From NCBI GenBank assembly GCA_029204225.1, contig CM055104.1, positions 53,557,165 through 53,621,164 of the forward strand: a stretch of 64,000 nt of DNA. The letters are read 5' to 3'. The DNA is from Diphasiastrum complanatum. Its lineage: Eukaryota > Streptophyta > Lycopodiopsida > Lycopodiales > Lycopodiaceae. Under the pieces are notes generated by a model. That model was not told where the DNA came from. It searched no databases and saw only the letters and a list, made by a program, of their open reading frames with translations. This document shows positions 11,471 through 22,408 of this stretch, piece by piece; the stretch's first letter is position 1; every line of letters begins with the position of its first letter. A program made the position numbers and the translations under genes.

Positions 11471-12870
11471 ACCTCTGAAGAAACTACTCTCTATAAAAGC
11501 TCATGAGCAGGCTCATATAGTTAACAACTAATGGATTCATGAATAATTTCTTAAAATTTACTTTTGGCCTTTAATTTGTTAGACAAAAGTTGAATCAATT
11601 AGTCACATCTATGTTAATTAAAAGAGCATTCCGTAGTGTAGTACACCAAGATTTCTAGTATATGTAGCGATCAATTAGTAATGCAGCTCCTCGTAATATA
11701 GCTAATAATCCTTGCAATGCTCCTTTCGATCCCCAATTATTTGCATCTACACGATTCATAGAAAGATACTAAAATGATCTCAAAAGCTCCAAGAACAAAG
11801 GATTCCAGGCAAGCTATGATCATCATCCAAGTGACTATAGCCATAGTATGCACTTTCACATAAGAATTCAAACCTTCAGCACATAAGAATGTATGGGATC
11901 TAAACCACGAAGAGTTTGAAGGATATGCCAAGCCTCAAATTTTGCTTCAGGGTAGAATAATAGTTCAGGTTGTTTGATATACAATGCCCTCAAAAGTTAT
12001 TATTTCTTGTTGCAGTTATCCAAAGAAGGAATAATAACTTCTGAGATTTCGGCACATAGAAAGACATCTAGATCTGAAGCTAATTTCCGATAGACAAGAA
12101 TATGTATTATGTTGAAGCTCAAGTGAATTAAGATATAATTCTACAAGAGAGAAGAAATTCAGAAAGATATCGTAAAGTATATTTCTGGGAATTTGTCATA
12201 TTAAATATCAAGTAGCTTTATGTGGGCATTGTAGATCAAGTAGCTTCATGTGGGATCATCATGAAAATTTCACCTTCCATGCAGCCCTTAATTCCAAAAA
12301 AAAAAAGAAATTGGGCAGCATGTTAATGCTCAAAAAGGTAATAAAATAGAATGTTATGAGCTCTTCAGAGAGAATCATCATATAGATAAATATATGCCTT
12401 GTACAAGCACAGAACTTATCCAGGTGAATGGAAAGAATCCCGCTCATTTTCTATGATTGTATCAGTTTTGTACTGTACCAATCAATTGTATATCTAACTA
12501 ATATATCCTGCGAATTAGGAGCGTCTTAAAAAACGAGATATGCCGATATAAACTAATCTATAACTGGCTATTTATGTCGTCCGGACACAGCCGCTAGAGA
12601 TATTTTTAGGACAGCTATATAAGAGATCCAACAGCCACCATCTTGGCTGGAAAAAGTCTGATAACAGACTAGACTGGCTGTCACTGAGTGGTAATCCGGT
12701 GTCTATGAACGGCCGCAGGGTTATTCAGCACTTTGTCCACGTATTGTTTCCTGTACCACGATCCAGACAATGAGAGCAACGTAAAAGAGCTTGCTTTTTT
12801 TCGTGGTAGTCGAGAACTTTATGAATGTTTAGATAATTTGCGAATGTTACCCATTCTCAAGCTGGCTTTC
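11471..12870. other. Intergenic stretch downstream of ARD, left copy
   Basis: About 1.4 kb of AT-rich sequence beyond the ARD stop codon. A few minus-strand stretches near 11737-11931 and 12259-12447 are open by chance length only, and no family is recognised. A poly-A run of 11 at 12296-12306 is the same length in the other arm. Confidence 0.5.
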
Positions 12871-14397
12871 TTACCTTGCAGCACTTTCACTCCCCGCTCC
12901 ATGCTGAGTCCTGTATGGAATGTCTGTGTAGAGAAGTGCCTGTACCCAAGTATGCAGGCTTTAGAGTGTAACACTAGCACTGCAATCAACAAGATTCTGA
13001 AATCGTTATGATGGGAAAAAGTTTCATACATGGTTGCATTACCTTGATATAATTGTTCTCATCAATCGTAAACCTGTGAAACATTCCTGGAGGAAGAACA
13101 ATCATATCACCCTTAGTTACGCGGAAACGAATCCATTTACCGTCATAATCTCGAATGTCCCAGTAGCCTGCAAACGCAAGATCAACCCATTACGGCTAAA
13201 TTGTTCTTGCAATCACTGAATTTGACTGAAAACAGAGACAAAACAACATATTCTAATTTTTAAGCTAATATTCGTTAATGGCCTCTTCTGACCGTTGCCA
13301 TCAAGTATCAACCGTATTTCCTCTTGAGAATGCATATGTTCTTGGAAAAATCCTTTCACTTTTTTTTCGAAATCTTCCATCTCTTTGGGGCAAACAGTCA
13401 CGACCTCCTAGTGCCACGCATCATTGAGAATATTAGAATATTGCGATTCCAATAACAAACTCAAGCTGATAGAAACTCCAGAGTCACAAACCAACTGAAT
13501 CAATTTAGGCGAGGACAATACCGAGTATTTGTACCCACGATCCATCTTGATTGTTTCTAGCAAAGTGTTCTTTTCCCATTCGTCTACATCAAGCTTCCAT
13601 GTCAGCACTCCCTGCTCTGACAGTCAAAACTTGCATAGTTAGTAAATTCAGCTTGAATTTGCTCCTTTCATATCCTCTCCAATATCTCCAATAGGTACAA
13701 GCAAAACTAATCTTAGTAGTTGCTTGTTGAGTGTGAATACCGTGGATGTGTTCCTGTGGCACTGGACGATTGGGACTAAACTTGTCCGTAAGCCGGTGAT
13801 CCTCATCGTTTGCATTGTACTCCCAAGCTTCCAACTCTTTCTACATTCAGTGAAAACAATATAAGTAGAACGTCTTAACTAGCAAAAGCTTTTGTAACTG
13901 AAATGTCATAACTGATCAACCATTTAGTATCAGTCCATTTGTAGGTTGCTGTGTCCATGTTAGAAAAATGTTGGCAAGACTATGTGAAGTGATGAAGGAA
14001 AGAAAGCGATGTGTACTGCTTGCATGGGCTTTGGATCAAACCATCTTTCGACTCAAAAACATGTTCTCACCAATTCCGAAAGAAAAACTTCCTCTGACAA
14101 GTTAATATATAGAAATGCAACCGAATGCAAGAGAAATTAATTAGAGTAAGTGACGGATCGTGGAAAAGCAAGCTGAATTAAACTCACACTCTGGCCAGTC
14201 TATGTTCAATCATTATCCGACACTACTAAGCAATGACCTGCCAGGTGCCCGTCCTCACTCCCAAATAGCTACGAAATATACAATTAGTTACAACCAACTA
14301 TCAACACATAGCATTGACGAAAACTCCAGCTGCCAACGAGCATCACAAAAACAAGTTTGTAAACACACACCTGAACGTGAATCTGGGCAATATCCAT
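12871..14397 (-). CDS. ARD: Acireductone dioxygenase, six exons, left copy
   Basis: Mirror copy of the right-arm gene at 58087-59613, with identical exon sequence as far as I compared. Minus-strand coding exons: 14397-14371, 13840-13741, 13616-13522, 13407-13293, 13167-13043 and 12939-12871. Splicing joins them into one 176-codon frame with no stop. The metal ligands of the family (H98, H100, E104, H143) are all present. The enzyme catalyses the dioxygen step of the methionine salvage (Yang) cycle. An upstream in-frame ATG at 14511 could add 38 residues. It is the only host-type gene in the arm, between the copia-D fragment (downstream) and the CCGG minisatellite (upstream). Splice sites were placed by hand. 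Confidence 0.85.
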
Positions 14398-14872
14398 GCT
14401 GAAATTGAATATACTGAGATAAGCCCGACCAAAAAACACTATGCAGCAGAAGCCCAAAATGCTGTTAGAGCTAGTGAGTGCCAATGTAGGCTTTATACAG
14501 GAACAATGCATCAGAATTGGTCCTGGTATCAGTGGTGCAGAGAGCAGCAGTGCAATGGTGGCGTTGGAGACAGGAAACTTCTCCCGATCAGTGGGCGGCG
14601 GAGTAGTTTTTTGAGCAATAGCAGCCGACTAGCTAGCAGTATCTTTAGCTATACAGCATTAGTGTGGTAGTTTCTCCACCGTCAGTGATATGTATGCGCG
14701 CACGAGAGCAAAAGCAACCAAAAGATCGAGAGATCGAGAGAGAGATTTCCCAGATTTCGAAGAAGCGTAAGAGATCGAGAAGGTTAAGGGTGAAGGAGAG
14801 GTGGCGGTGGCACTGCAGCCTAAGTCTTCTCGGAGAGAACCAACACCCAACCTTTGTATATGCATGGCAACC

Positions 14873-14880
14873 TTTATATA
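14873..14880 (-). promoter_or_regulatory. Candidate TATA box of ARD, left copy
   Basis: TATATAAA on the minus strand lies 476 bp upstream of the short-form ATG (14397) and 362 bp upstream of the long-form ATG (14511). A CT-rich leader-like stretch follows. This is plausible by position only. Confidence 0.45.
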
Positions 14881-14929
14881 TGCATGGCAAGACTACTGCA
14901 GGTGGCAACAATGACTATAAAGATTATGA

Positions 14930-15138
14930 AGAGAGATTTTGGGTATTTATTTCTAGTTGGTATTTAAGCCTAAAAGTGTACTCCCTCTTGGGAGTCTATG
15001 TTTTACTTGTGTACTCTATGTAGAAGAACATTCTCCAATGATGGACTTTGTCAAAAATGAATACACATTAGAGGCCTTCTTTTTCATGTACTCTCAATCC
15101 TATTATACATCTAATTTTACTCCAACAAAACCATCACA
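14930..15138 (+). repeat. Possible LTR end upstream of ARD, left copy
   Basis: The plus strand reads ...AACCATCACA followed by TGGTATCCGG. A terminal CA directly before TGGTATC is the usual copia LTR/PBS junction. The left boundary of this presumed LTR is not clear. No gag or pol follows; the tandem repeat starts instead. Confidence 0.4.
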
Positions 15139-15620
15139 TGGTATCCGGTCAAGATTTTAAACAGGTGATCCGGTCGAGATTTAAGATACTGATCCGATCG
15201 AGATTTTGTCTTTTGGATCCGGTCAAGATGTGTTAACTCTGATCCGGTCGAGATTTAGTCTTTGGATTCGGTCGAGATTTTTTCTTTGGATCCAATCGAG
15301 ATGTGATGACTCTACTCTGGTCGAGATCTAAAATAGTTGATACGGTCAAGATTTTTTCTTTGGATCCAGTCGAGATGTGATGACTCTGCTCTGGTCTTTT
15401 AAACAGGTGATCCAGTCGATATGTGATGACTCTGATCCGGTCGAGATTTAAAACAGGTGATTCGGTCGGTATGTGATGACTTTGATCTAGTCAAGATTTT
15501 GTCTTTGTTGGCATCCGGTCGAGATTGCCATTCGGTTGAGATTTGAGTTGTTGGTATCCGGTCAAGATTGCCATCCGGTTGAGATGTGAGTTGTTGGCAT
15601 CTGGTTGCGATTCCATTTGT
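15139..15620. repeat. CCGGTCGAGAT-type tandem repeat, block 1, left copy
   Basis: A variable-length minisatellite built on the core GATCCGGTCGAGATTT with variants (CGGTCAAGAT, CGGTTGAGAT, GATATGTGATGACTCTG spacers). More than a dozen cores occur. The array begins exactly at the PBS-like TGGTATC. Units are not of equal length, so it looks like a higher-order or eroded array. Confidence 0.85.
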
Positions 15621-16114
15621 GGATCACGAGGCAACCCTAACCCTAGTTAATAAGTGAGAGGGATTTGGCACCCTGCGTGTGTAAGTCCAACCCAATGATC
15701 ACATAGTTATTTGATTAATTAGAAAGTCAATAAAAGGACTTTAGGCCTTTTTGCGGGACTTTTATGTCATAAGGCCTAGTTAGTAAATAAAGTTCGGTTT
15801 CCCTCCAATTTTGGATAGTTCTCACTCTTTTTTAAATTTGAATAATTAGGGAGGTAGAAATGGACCAATAGGATTATGAGGCCAGGGTTCTCCTCTCTAT
15901 TATAAAAAGGGAACGACTCGAGTTATCTTTATTGTGGATCTTAGTGCTAATGCTTAGGGTTAATGGATGTTAGAGCTAGATGTGGATCTTCCATTCATGC
16001 TGAAATCTAAAATATGCTATCTCTCTCATGGGAATGAACCTACGCGTGACAACTAACTTCATCACCTTGATGCTAGATTGATTAGATCTTGGGTTGAGGA
16101 TAGGCAAGGAAAAA
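15621..16114. other. Non-coding interval between repeat blocks, left copy
   Basis: No gene seen. It contains AACCCTAACCCTAG near 15630-15650, two units resembling the plant telomere motif but far too short to be a telomere array, and AT-rich sequence. Confidence 0.5.
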
Positions 16115-16345
16115 AACCCAGTACAGATTGCCATCCGGTTGAGATTTGAGTTGTTGGTATCCAGTTGAGATTGCCATCCGGTTGAGATGTGATCTATTGG
16201 CATTTGGTCGAGTTTGTCATCCGGTTGAGATGTAATCTGTTTATATTCGGTCAAGATTGCCATCTCGTTGAGATGTGAGCTGTTGGCATCCGGTTGAGAT
16301 TTGAACTGTTGGCATCTGGTCGAGATTGCCATCCGCTTGAGAAAT
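16115..16345. repeat. CCGGTCGAGAT-type tandem repeat, block 2, left copy
   Basis: A second block of the same minisatellite with the form GCCATCCGGTTGAGAT(T/G)TGA...GTTGGCATCCGG. It is separated from block 1 by about 500 bp of unrelated sequence. Confidence 0.85.
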
Positions 16346-16647
16346 AAGGTACCGAAGTGGAAATGGCAAGTGTATCAATATGAGGAAGTTCTTAGAGGTT
16401 TTGTAGGTCTTAATTATCAGATTTGTCTGTGCATGTACAAAAATGACGGCTCTGAACTGTAGACAGAATATGGACACTAAAAGTGAGAAAACCTAACTTG
16501 TGAAGCTTGACCAGAGGATGTTGACCTTGAACATAAAAAGTAAATAAAAAATAACAAATAACAAGAAGGTAGGCATCCAAAGGGACCATGAACAAGAATG
16601 GAAACAGTGTGGAAGCAATAAAAGAGTAAAGACGAAAGGGATGAGTA

Positions 16648-16671
16648 TATATAGATATATATATATATATA
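16648..16671. repeat. (TA)n microsatellite, left copy
   Basis: An alternating TA run broken by one G lies just beyond the gypsy-2 integrase C-terminus. It has the same structure in the right arm. Confidence 0.9.
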
Positions 16672-16698
16672 ATTTCTTGAGAGATTAAATGGAGTCAA

Positions 16699-18901
16699 CA
16701 AAAAATAACTCTTCATAGTATCGTCGTAAATGACAATCATTGACGACAGTCTCTAGGAGTACGTCGTCAAGTGTTTCTAATGAGACTGCTCCATTTGAAA
16801 AGATTTTATTAATTATATGGTCCTTCACTTCGGAATTTGAGTTTCCCTAGGTGCTTCTTAGATGTGTAGAAAAGCATCTGATCACCTAAGTATAAGTCTT
16901 CATTGCACAGGTGACGATCATGCCAGGCTTTTTGGCGACGTTTGTTGACTAACTGTGCATGATATGAGATGAGTCGAGTCTCGCACAATTGGGCTAACGT
17001 AAATAGCCTAGTTTGGACTTCTTGTTTGATTGCAACTTTCTCACATAGATCAGTAGAGAAAGCTTGCATGACTCGCAAGGAAGGAACTAAAAATTCAACA
17101 GGCATTACTGTCTCTTGACCGTAGACGAGATGGAAGAGAGTAACCCATCCAATGACCTTCTTGGGAGTGGTTCGGTACGCCCAAATAGTTGAGAATAGCT
17201 TGGTTTTCCAATCTGATTGACTTGTTTTAACTATCTTCGCTAGGATCTTACAGATTGTCTTGTTGGTAAATTCCGCCTGGCCATTACATCAGGGATGATA
17301 TGGAGTACTTTTGCGGTGGACAACAAGGTAATGGCATAAGAGATTGTCAACCACTTCATTTAAGAAGTGTGAACCTCTATCACTAACAAGCTCGATTAGA
17401 CAGCCAAAGCGTGTAATGATGTTTTCATAAAGAAAACGCGCGATGGTCTTCGCATTGGCATCTTTGTTGTGCGCGCCTCAACCCATTTTGTGGCATAATC
17501 AGTTGAAATCAGGATATAATGGGCTTGAGTATTTTTTGCTGCTGGGATAATGGGCCCAACAAAGTCTATACCCCACTTATGGAAAGCTATGGAAGCTTTG
17601 CCTTCTATAATGGAGTTAAGCGGTGTGAAGTCTGCTTTTGCAGTCTTTTTGGGTCGTTGGCAAACATCACATGATTTGATGATAGCAAATGTATTCTTAA
17701 ACAATGATGGCTACCATAAGCCTGCACGGAGGATTATCTTTGCAGTCGCTTTCACGGAGAAGTGACCACCACCAATGCCTTCATGTGCATGAGATATGAT
17801 AGGTCGTATTTCAGATTCATATGCACATCGGCATATAATACCATCAGCAACCCTGTTATATAATGGTCTGGCGATAAGTTGAAAGGGTGTGATTTTATTA
17901 AAAAATTTCTTCTGGCCACTTGGTTTAGCCCTTTTTTTAGTCGGCCAGTTGTAAGGAACTGAGTGATTTCCTCAACCCATGGTGGAGTGGCATCAATCTG
18001 AAAAAAGCATGCATCAGGTAGATCATTGTTGACTAGTGCATCAGCTTTTTCAGCATTGGCAAGTCTAGAAAGGTGGTCGGCCATGAAGTGTTGTGTGCCT
18101 TTCCTGATGACTGCGCCGAATGTGAATTCCTCAAGTATTAACAGCCACCTAGTTATGCGTCCGGTTTTACAGGATTTATTTACAATATTTAACAAGGCTT
18201 GATTGTCTATATAGAAAGCAAAGGTTTACCCTAGCAAATAATGTCGCAATTGTTGAATGACGTAGACCATGGCCAGTGCTTCACGCTTTGTTGTGGTATA
18301 GTTTACTTTAGCAGACACCAGTTGTCTGCTCAAGAAATGTATTGGAAAATCTTTTCCATACTCACCCGGTTGTACTAGGATACCTCCAATGGCATACTTA
18401 CTTGCGTCAGTATGCACATGGAATTCCTTCGTGTAATCTGGGGAACGAAGTATGGGTGCAGTGGTAAGTGTTGTTTCTAATTCCTCAAAAGCTTTTATGC
18501 GCTCTTCGGTCCATCTAGGGTCGACCACAACTAAATAGGTGAGTCGTGCCTTACTGGCGTAGTCGACTATGAAGATGCGGTAGTAGTTATTATGGCCTAA
18601 AAAGATGTATACTTCTTTCAATGTGGTGAGTAAGGGCATCTCAACTATAACCTTGATCTTTGAAGGATCGGTAGAAATACCATCCTTGGATATAATATGT
18701 CTGAGCACAACCCCATGGGTGACCTAGATTTGACATTTTTTGGGGTTTAGTGATATTCCAAACCTTCGACAACAAATGAAAATCTTTTCAGGTGTTTCGA
18801 GGTGTTTGTCTGTAAAAGAATGTACACCAAGATCATCAAGATAGATCTCAACAATCTGGTGTAGCAAGTCTTGGAATGACATTTGCATGAGACGTTGAAA
18901 T
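16699..18901 (-). pseudogene. pol: Gypsy-2 RT C-terminus, RNase H, integrase, left copy
   Basis: Minus-strand Ty3/gypsy pol. It resumes at FQRLMQMSFQDLLHQ right next to the copia-B LTR end at 18902. Next come the catalytic YLDDLGVHSFTDKHLE, GISLNPKKC, RNase H (YTKEFHVHTDASKYAIGG, then ILVQPGEYGKDFPIHFLSRQ), the connection with MADHLSRL, the integrase zinc finger end SCDVCQRPKKT, the core start HKWGIDFVGPI with STDYATKWVEA, a degraded middle, and the C-terminal domain ending GPYN...FSNGAVSLETLD...LRRYYE near 16720. Stops (for example at 18225) and frameshifts inactivate it. This arm has GKASIAFHKW where the other has GKAFHKW, a 9-bp difference. The N-terminal RT lies beyond the nested copia at 24165-24620. 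Confidence 0.9.
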
Positions 18902-19637
18902 TGTCACGAACGGGTTTAGTGTATCGTGAACGGATTTGTTTCTTTTGAATTTTCTTAGGCGGAAGCTTGCAGGATCCTAGACATGCAACTATAGATCATA
19001 GAATAGATATCATTCTAGCAATCAAGAAAATGGAAGACAAGGAGATGCACAAGATAGAGCAACTGTATTATCAGTTTGATTTTTAGAGCCAGATGATCAG
19101 TGTCTCGTTCGTGGGCGGCCTGACACTCTACTCTTTCGATGTGTTCTTCTAGTTGGTAGACTTTCATGCACAACTATTTCATTTCTATTCTTTTTCTTTT
19201 CTACTCTACTCATGCACACTCTCAGTGTATTCTTTTGATCCTAAAAAAATTTTCTATCTCCACTTGTGGAGTTTACACGAAAGCTAAACAAAGAATTACA
19301 AGAGTAGTTAACAGTAATCAACTAATTAGTTACTCTCCGTTATTGCTAACTGTTTCAGCTGACCGTGAAGTTTAAGATTCCACGCCCATTGAGCTGCCAG
19401 CTGGCAACATGAAAGATTTTCTTTCATTTTCTTTTCATTTTGTGTCATGACGTGTCTTTTGGTCCTGGAGGCATGTTTGACTTTCGCGAATCATTCGCCC
19501 TTCGAGTTTCGCTTCGCTTCGTGTCTTAGGGTTTTTGAGGTACGTTGACTTTCGCGAATTGTTCGCCATTTGACCTTCACTTCATGTTGCTTAGCTTCGC
19601 GTCGCGACAAAGTTGCAGGAGTTCACCATTTCTAACA
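18902..19637 (-). repeat. Copia-B 3' LTR, left copy
   Basis: A 736-bp LTR, TGTTAGAAATGG at 19637 to TTCGTGACA at 18902 on the minus strand. It follows the copia-B RNase H end and a purine-rich tract (TCTAGAGGGAAG). Inside are two direct copies of ATTCGCGAAAGTCAA and a string of CGAAGCGAA words. Its outer end abuts gypsy-2 RT, so copia-B inserted into gypsy-2. No second copy of this LTR was found in the window. Confidence 0.75.
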
Positions 19638-21582
19638 CTTCCCTCTAGAACCTTGCAGCTTTGCACATTTAATCCAATTGTCTTTCTTTGCTTTGCAAAT
19701 AGTGGCTTGTCGAGCGGCTTCGTGAGCAGATAAGCAATCATGTCTTCAGACTTTATGTACTAGTTCTGGAGCTCTCCTTCAAGATCAAATCTCGAATGTG
19801 ATGGTACTTTAGAGGTATGTGTTTTGTCTTTGAATGAAAGACAGTATCTTGGGACAAATAAACGGCAATCTGAGAATCCATCATCGTCATGCATGGTCTT
19901 CCTTGTGATATTCCAATTGCCTCCAACATCATCTGCAATCAAACTACCTCGTTCACCACCTTTAAAGTTGCGACGTATTCAGCTTTGCAAGAAGATTGAG
20001 CTACCAAGGTTTGTTTTTTGTATATTTAACTGATTGCTGCTCCACACGCTATTGAACATCCTCCAGTTACGGAATTCCTGTCATCTTTGTAGCTCGCCCA
20101 GCTTGCATTACTATAGTGGTCCAGTTCGAATCCTTTTCTTTCATTTTCTGTTATGTAGGCAGTGGTCTAGTGTCCATGCCTCGTTTTGCCTCATCAACTC
20201 GATCTCTTCTGACATTGTCTGCTTCCAGAATTCTCCCTCTAGACTCTAGATAGCTTCTTGATATGTTGCTGGCTCTTCAGTGAAGCTACAATACTTCTCG
20301 TGTGTATGTAGGAGTGAATTGATGCTCTATCCCCTGTTCTTGGTAGAATTTTGAAAATTCTTTGCTCTTGTACTCACCTCCATTGTCAGATCTGATGATC
20401 TAAATCTTCTTTGACGTGTGTCGCTCTACAAATGCCACTAACTTCTTGAAAGAGTCAAACATATCAGATTTTTTCTTTAGGTAGTAGATCGTAGTCATCC
20501 GGCTGTAATCATCTATGAATGTCAAGAAATACCTCAATCCTGAGAGCGAATCCATTTTCATCAGTTCACAAACATCTGAGTGGACGAGCTCAAGAACTTC
20601 TTTGGCTCTTCTTCCCTCATGTGTGAATGGATTCCGATGTTGTTTGTCTTTCTAACAAGCTTCGCAAAACTCAGTATCGGATTTTGATATCTTTAGACCT
20701 ATGACTATGTCTTTCTTACACATGTCATATAGGCTCCTCATGTTTAGATGATATATTCTTCTGTGACAGAGCTAATCTTCATTTTCTGATGCATTTAATA
20801 TGCTATCAAAATTGCTGATTATCTTAGCTTGGTAGAGGTTTTCTTCTCTGCATCCAACTGTCAGCAATTTGTTTGTAGTTTTCTCGATCATGCGGCATGT
20901 ATTGCCATTGAACAAAACTTGAATTCCAAGATCTGCCATCTTGGAGACTGATAGCAATTCTTTTCTCAGTGAAGACATGTAGAGTGCCCTTGGCAGCTCT
21001 GCTTGACCTGACAATGTTTGCAGCTGTAGAGTCCTGATGCCTTTGACATCGTGTCTGCTCCCATCATCTAGAATCACTGCTCTATTAATTTATAGTTCTC
21101 TGAAGTCGATCAAGATTTTCTTGTTGCAAGTGATGTGTGATGTTGCCCCTGAATCAATGACTACATCCTAGTCTTGTTCATTGTAGCTCGTTGAAGCTTC
21201 ATCAAGTATTGTGAAGGCTTCATCACCTCTATCTACATCTTTGGATGACTCTGCAACATTTGTTTTCTCAGTCTTGTTCTTTCTTTTTGGGTTGAATCTG
21301 CAATCGTATGCAAAGTGCCCCTTCTTCTTGTAATGCATGCAAGGTATTGCTAGATTGAACCAGAATTTGTTGGGTATATGGCCTAGTTTGTGATAGTGAT
21401 CACAGGAAGAAGATTGTTGAATAGAGGACTTTGTCTTGTCAAATCTGGGTTTGTTCTTCTTCTTCTTCTTCCCTTTTGTGAAGAGGGCTTTCTCTTGATC
21501 ATTGCTTCCTTCTTCTTCCTCTCTCATCAGTCTCTCATCAGCGTCAAGACTAATTGTTTTGTCGAATGTCAACGACTGATAG
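19638..21582 (-). pseudogene. Copia-B internal region with deletions, left copy
   Basis: Minus-strand Ty1/copia remnant: a Lys-rich gag end with two knuckle-like motifs (21168-21572); protease DSGATSHITC near 21140; a pre-integrase piece; an integrase core with EVLELVHSDVCE, YFLTFIDDYSRMTT and IRSDNGGEYKSKEF (about 20380-20610); then a jump to an RT N-terminus (ATYQEAI, EFWKQTMSEEIELM) and a second jump to RNase H (YKDDRNSVTGGCSIACGAAI, SSCKAEYVAT, 19760-20110). Most of RT is missing. Both knuckle motifs read CxxY instead of CxxC. It is non-autonomous and dead. Confidence 0.85.
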
Positions 21583-22408
21583 TGTCAATTTTCAGAGAAA
21601 AAGGACAATTATGATTGTACTTATCAATCATTAAGAGTTATTGATTGCTTAATCCAAAGATCTTGATCTAGATGCTTTACACTATGATTTAAGCAAGAGC
21701 AATGGATCAAATGATTAAAAACTTGGATGAGCGGCCTCACACGTGTGGAGGATAGTACCTGTACGGCCTATATATAGAGAGTAAAGTACTCAAGCTTAGA
21801 AATTCATTTTAATCACAAAAACACAAGTCAAATGTGGAAAATATAAGCAAGACTATAATTTGCCAATATCACATCACCTTCTCATTGAATTGGTTGATCC
21901 CTTTATAGATCAAGTACATCCACGAGCTGTGTACTTTCCAGCAAGCCTTCACACGTGTAAAGAGTGCCTAGTCATCCAGATCCACCGATGGGAGCCATAT
22001 GTGCTCATTTCCCAAAGTTGACTATTCTATTTGGCTAGAAAACAAAAAGCTAGTCTTCCACATTTATAGGAATATTCCCTATAAAATAGGATCTAATGGA
22101 ATCTTCTTATCTTATCATTTAGAAGCTTATCCACACGTGTGAATGATATCTTGACATGTGTGAGTAATAACTCATTCACATGGAAGTCCAATCTATTTAC
22201 ATAAAGTTTGACCAATTTGACCGATTTCAAGATTCTACTCAAAGGTCAATTTCACACTAGTGTAGATCAAGCTAAAATCAATCTAACTTTATAAAAGTGA
22301 CTTACGTACATTCTTTCACACGTGGGAATAGAAACATGTGAGATCCTATCAAGATCAATTATCTTAAGATCTACAAGATACATCAAGTTGGAAGTGATAT
22401 TTTTAACA
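21583..22408 (-). repeat. Copia-A 3' LTR, left copy
   Basis: An 826-bp LTR, TGTTAAAAATATC at 22408 to AAATTGACA at 21583, preceded by the polypurine tract GAGGAGGGG. It contains four near-perfect CACACGTGTG palindromes and a TATA box (CTATATATAGG). It abuts copia-B gag, so copia-A appears nested in copia-B. Confidence 0.75.

Noticed and set aside
14664-15023. Open frame on the strand opposite the ARD leader (119 codons)
   Set aside because: It lies over the CT-rich leader and LTR-like DNA, is rich in Arg/Lys from the GA/CT run, and matches no family; treated as a shadow.
15630-15655. AACCCTAACCCTAG, like plant telomere repeats
   Set aside because: Only two units, mirrored in the other arm; far too short for an interstitial telomere array.
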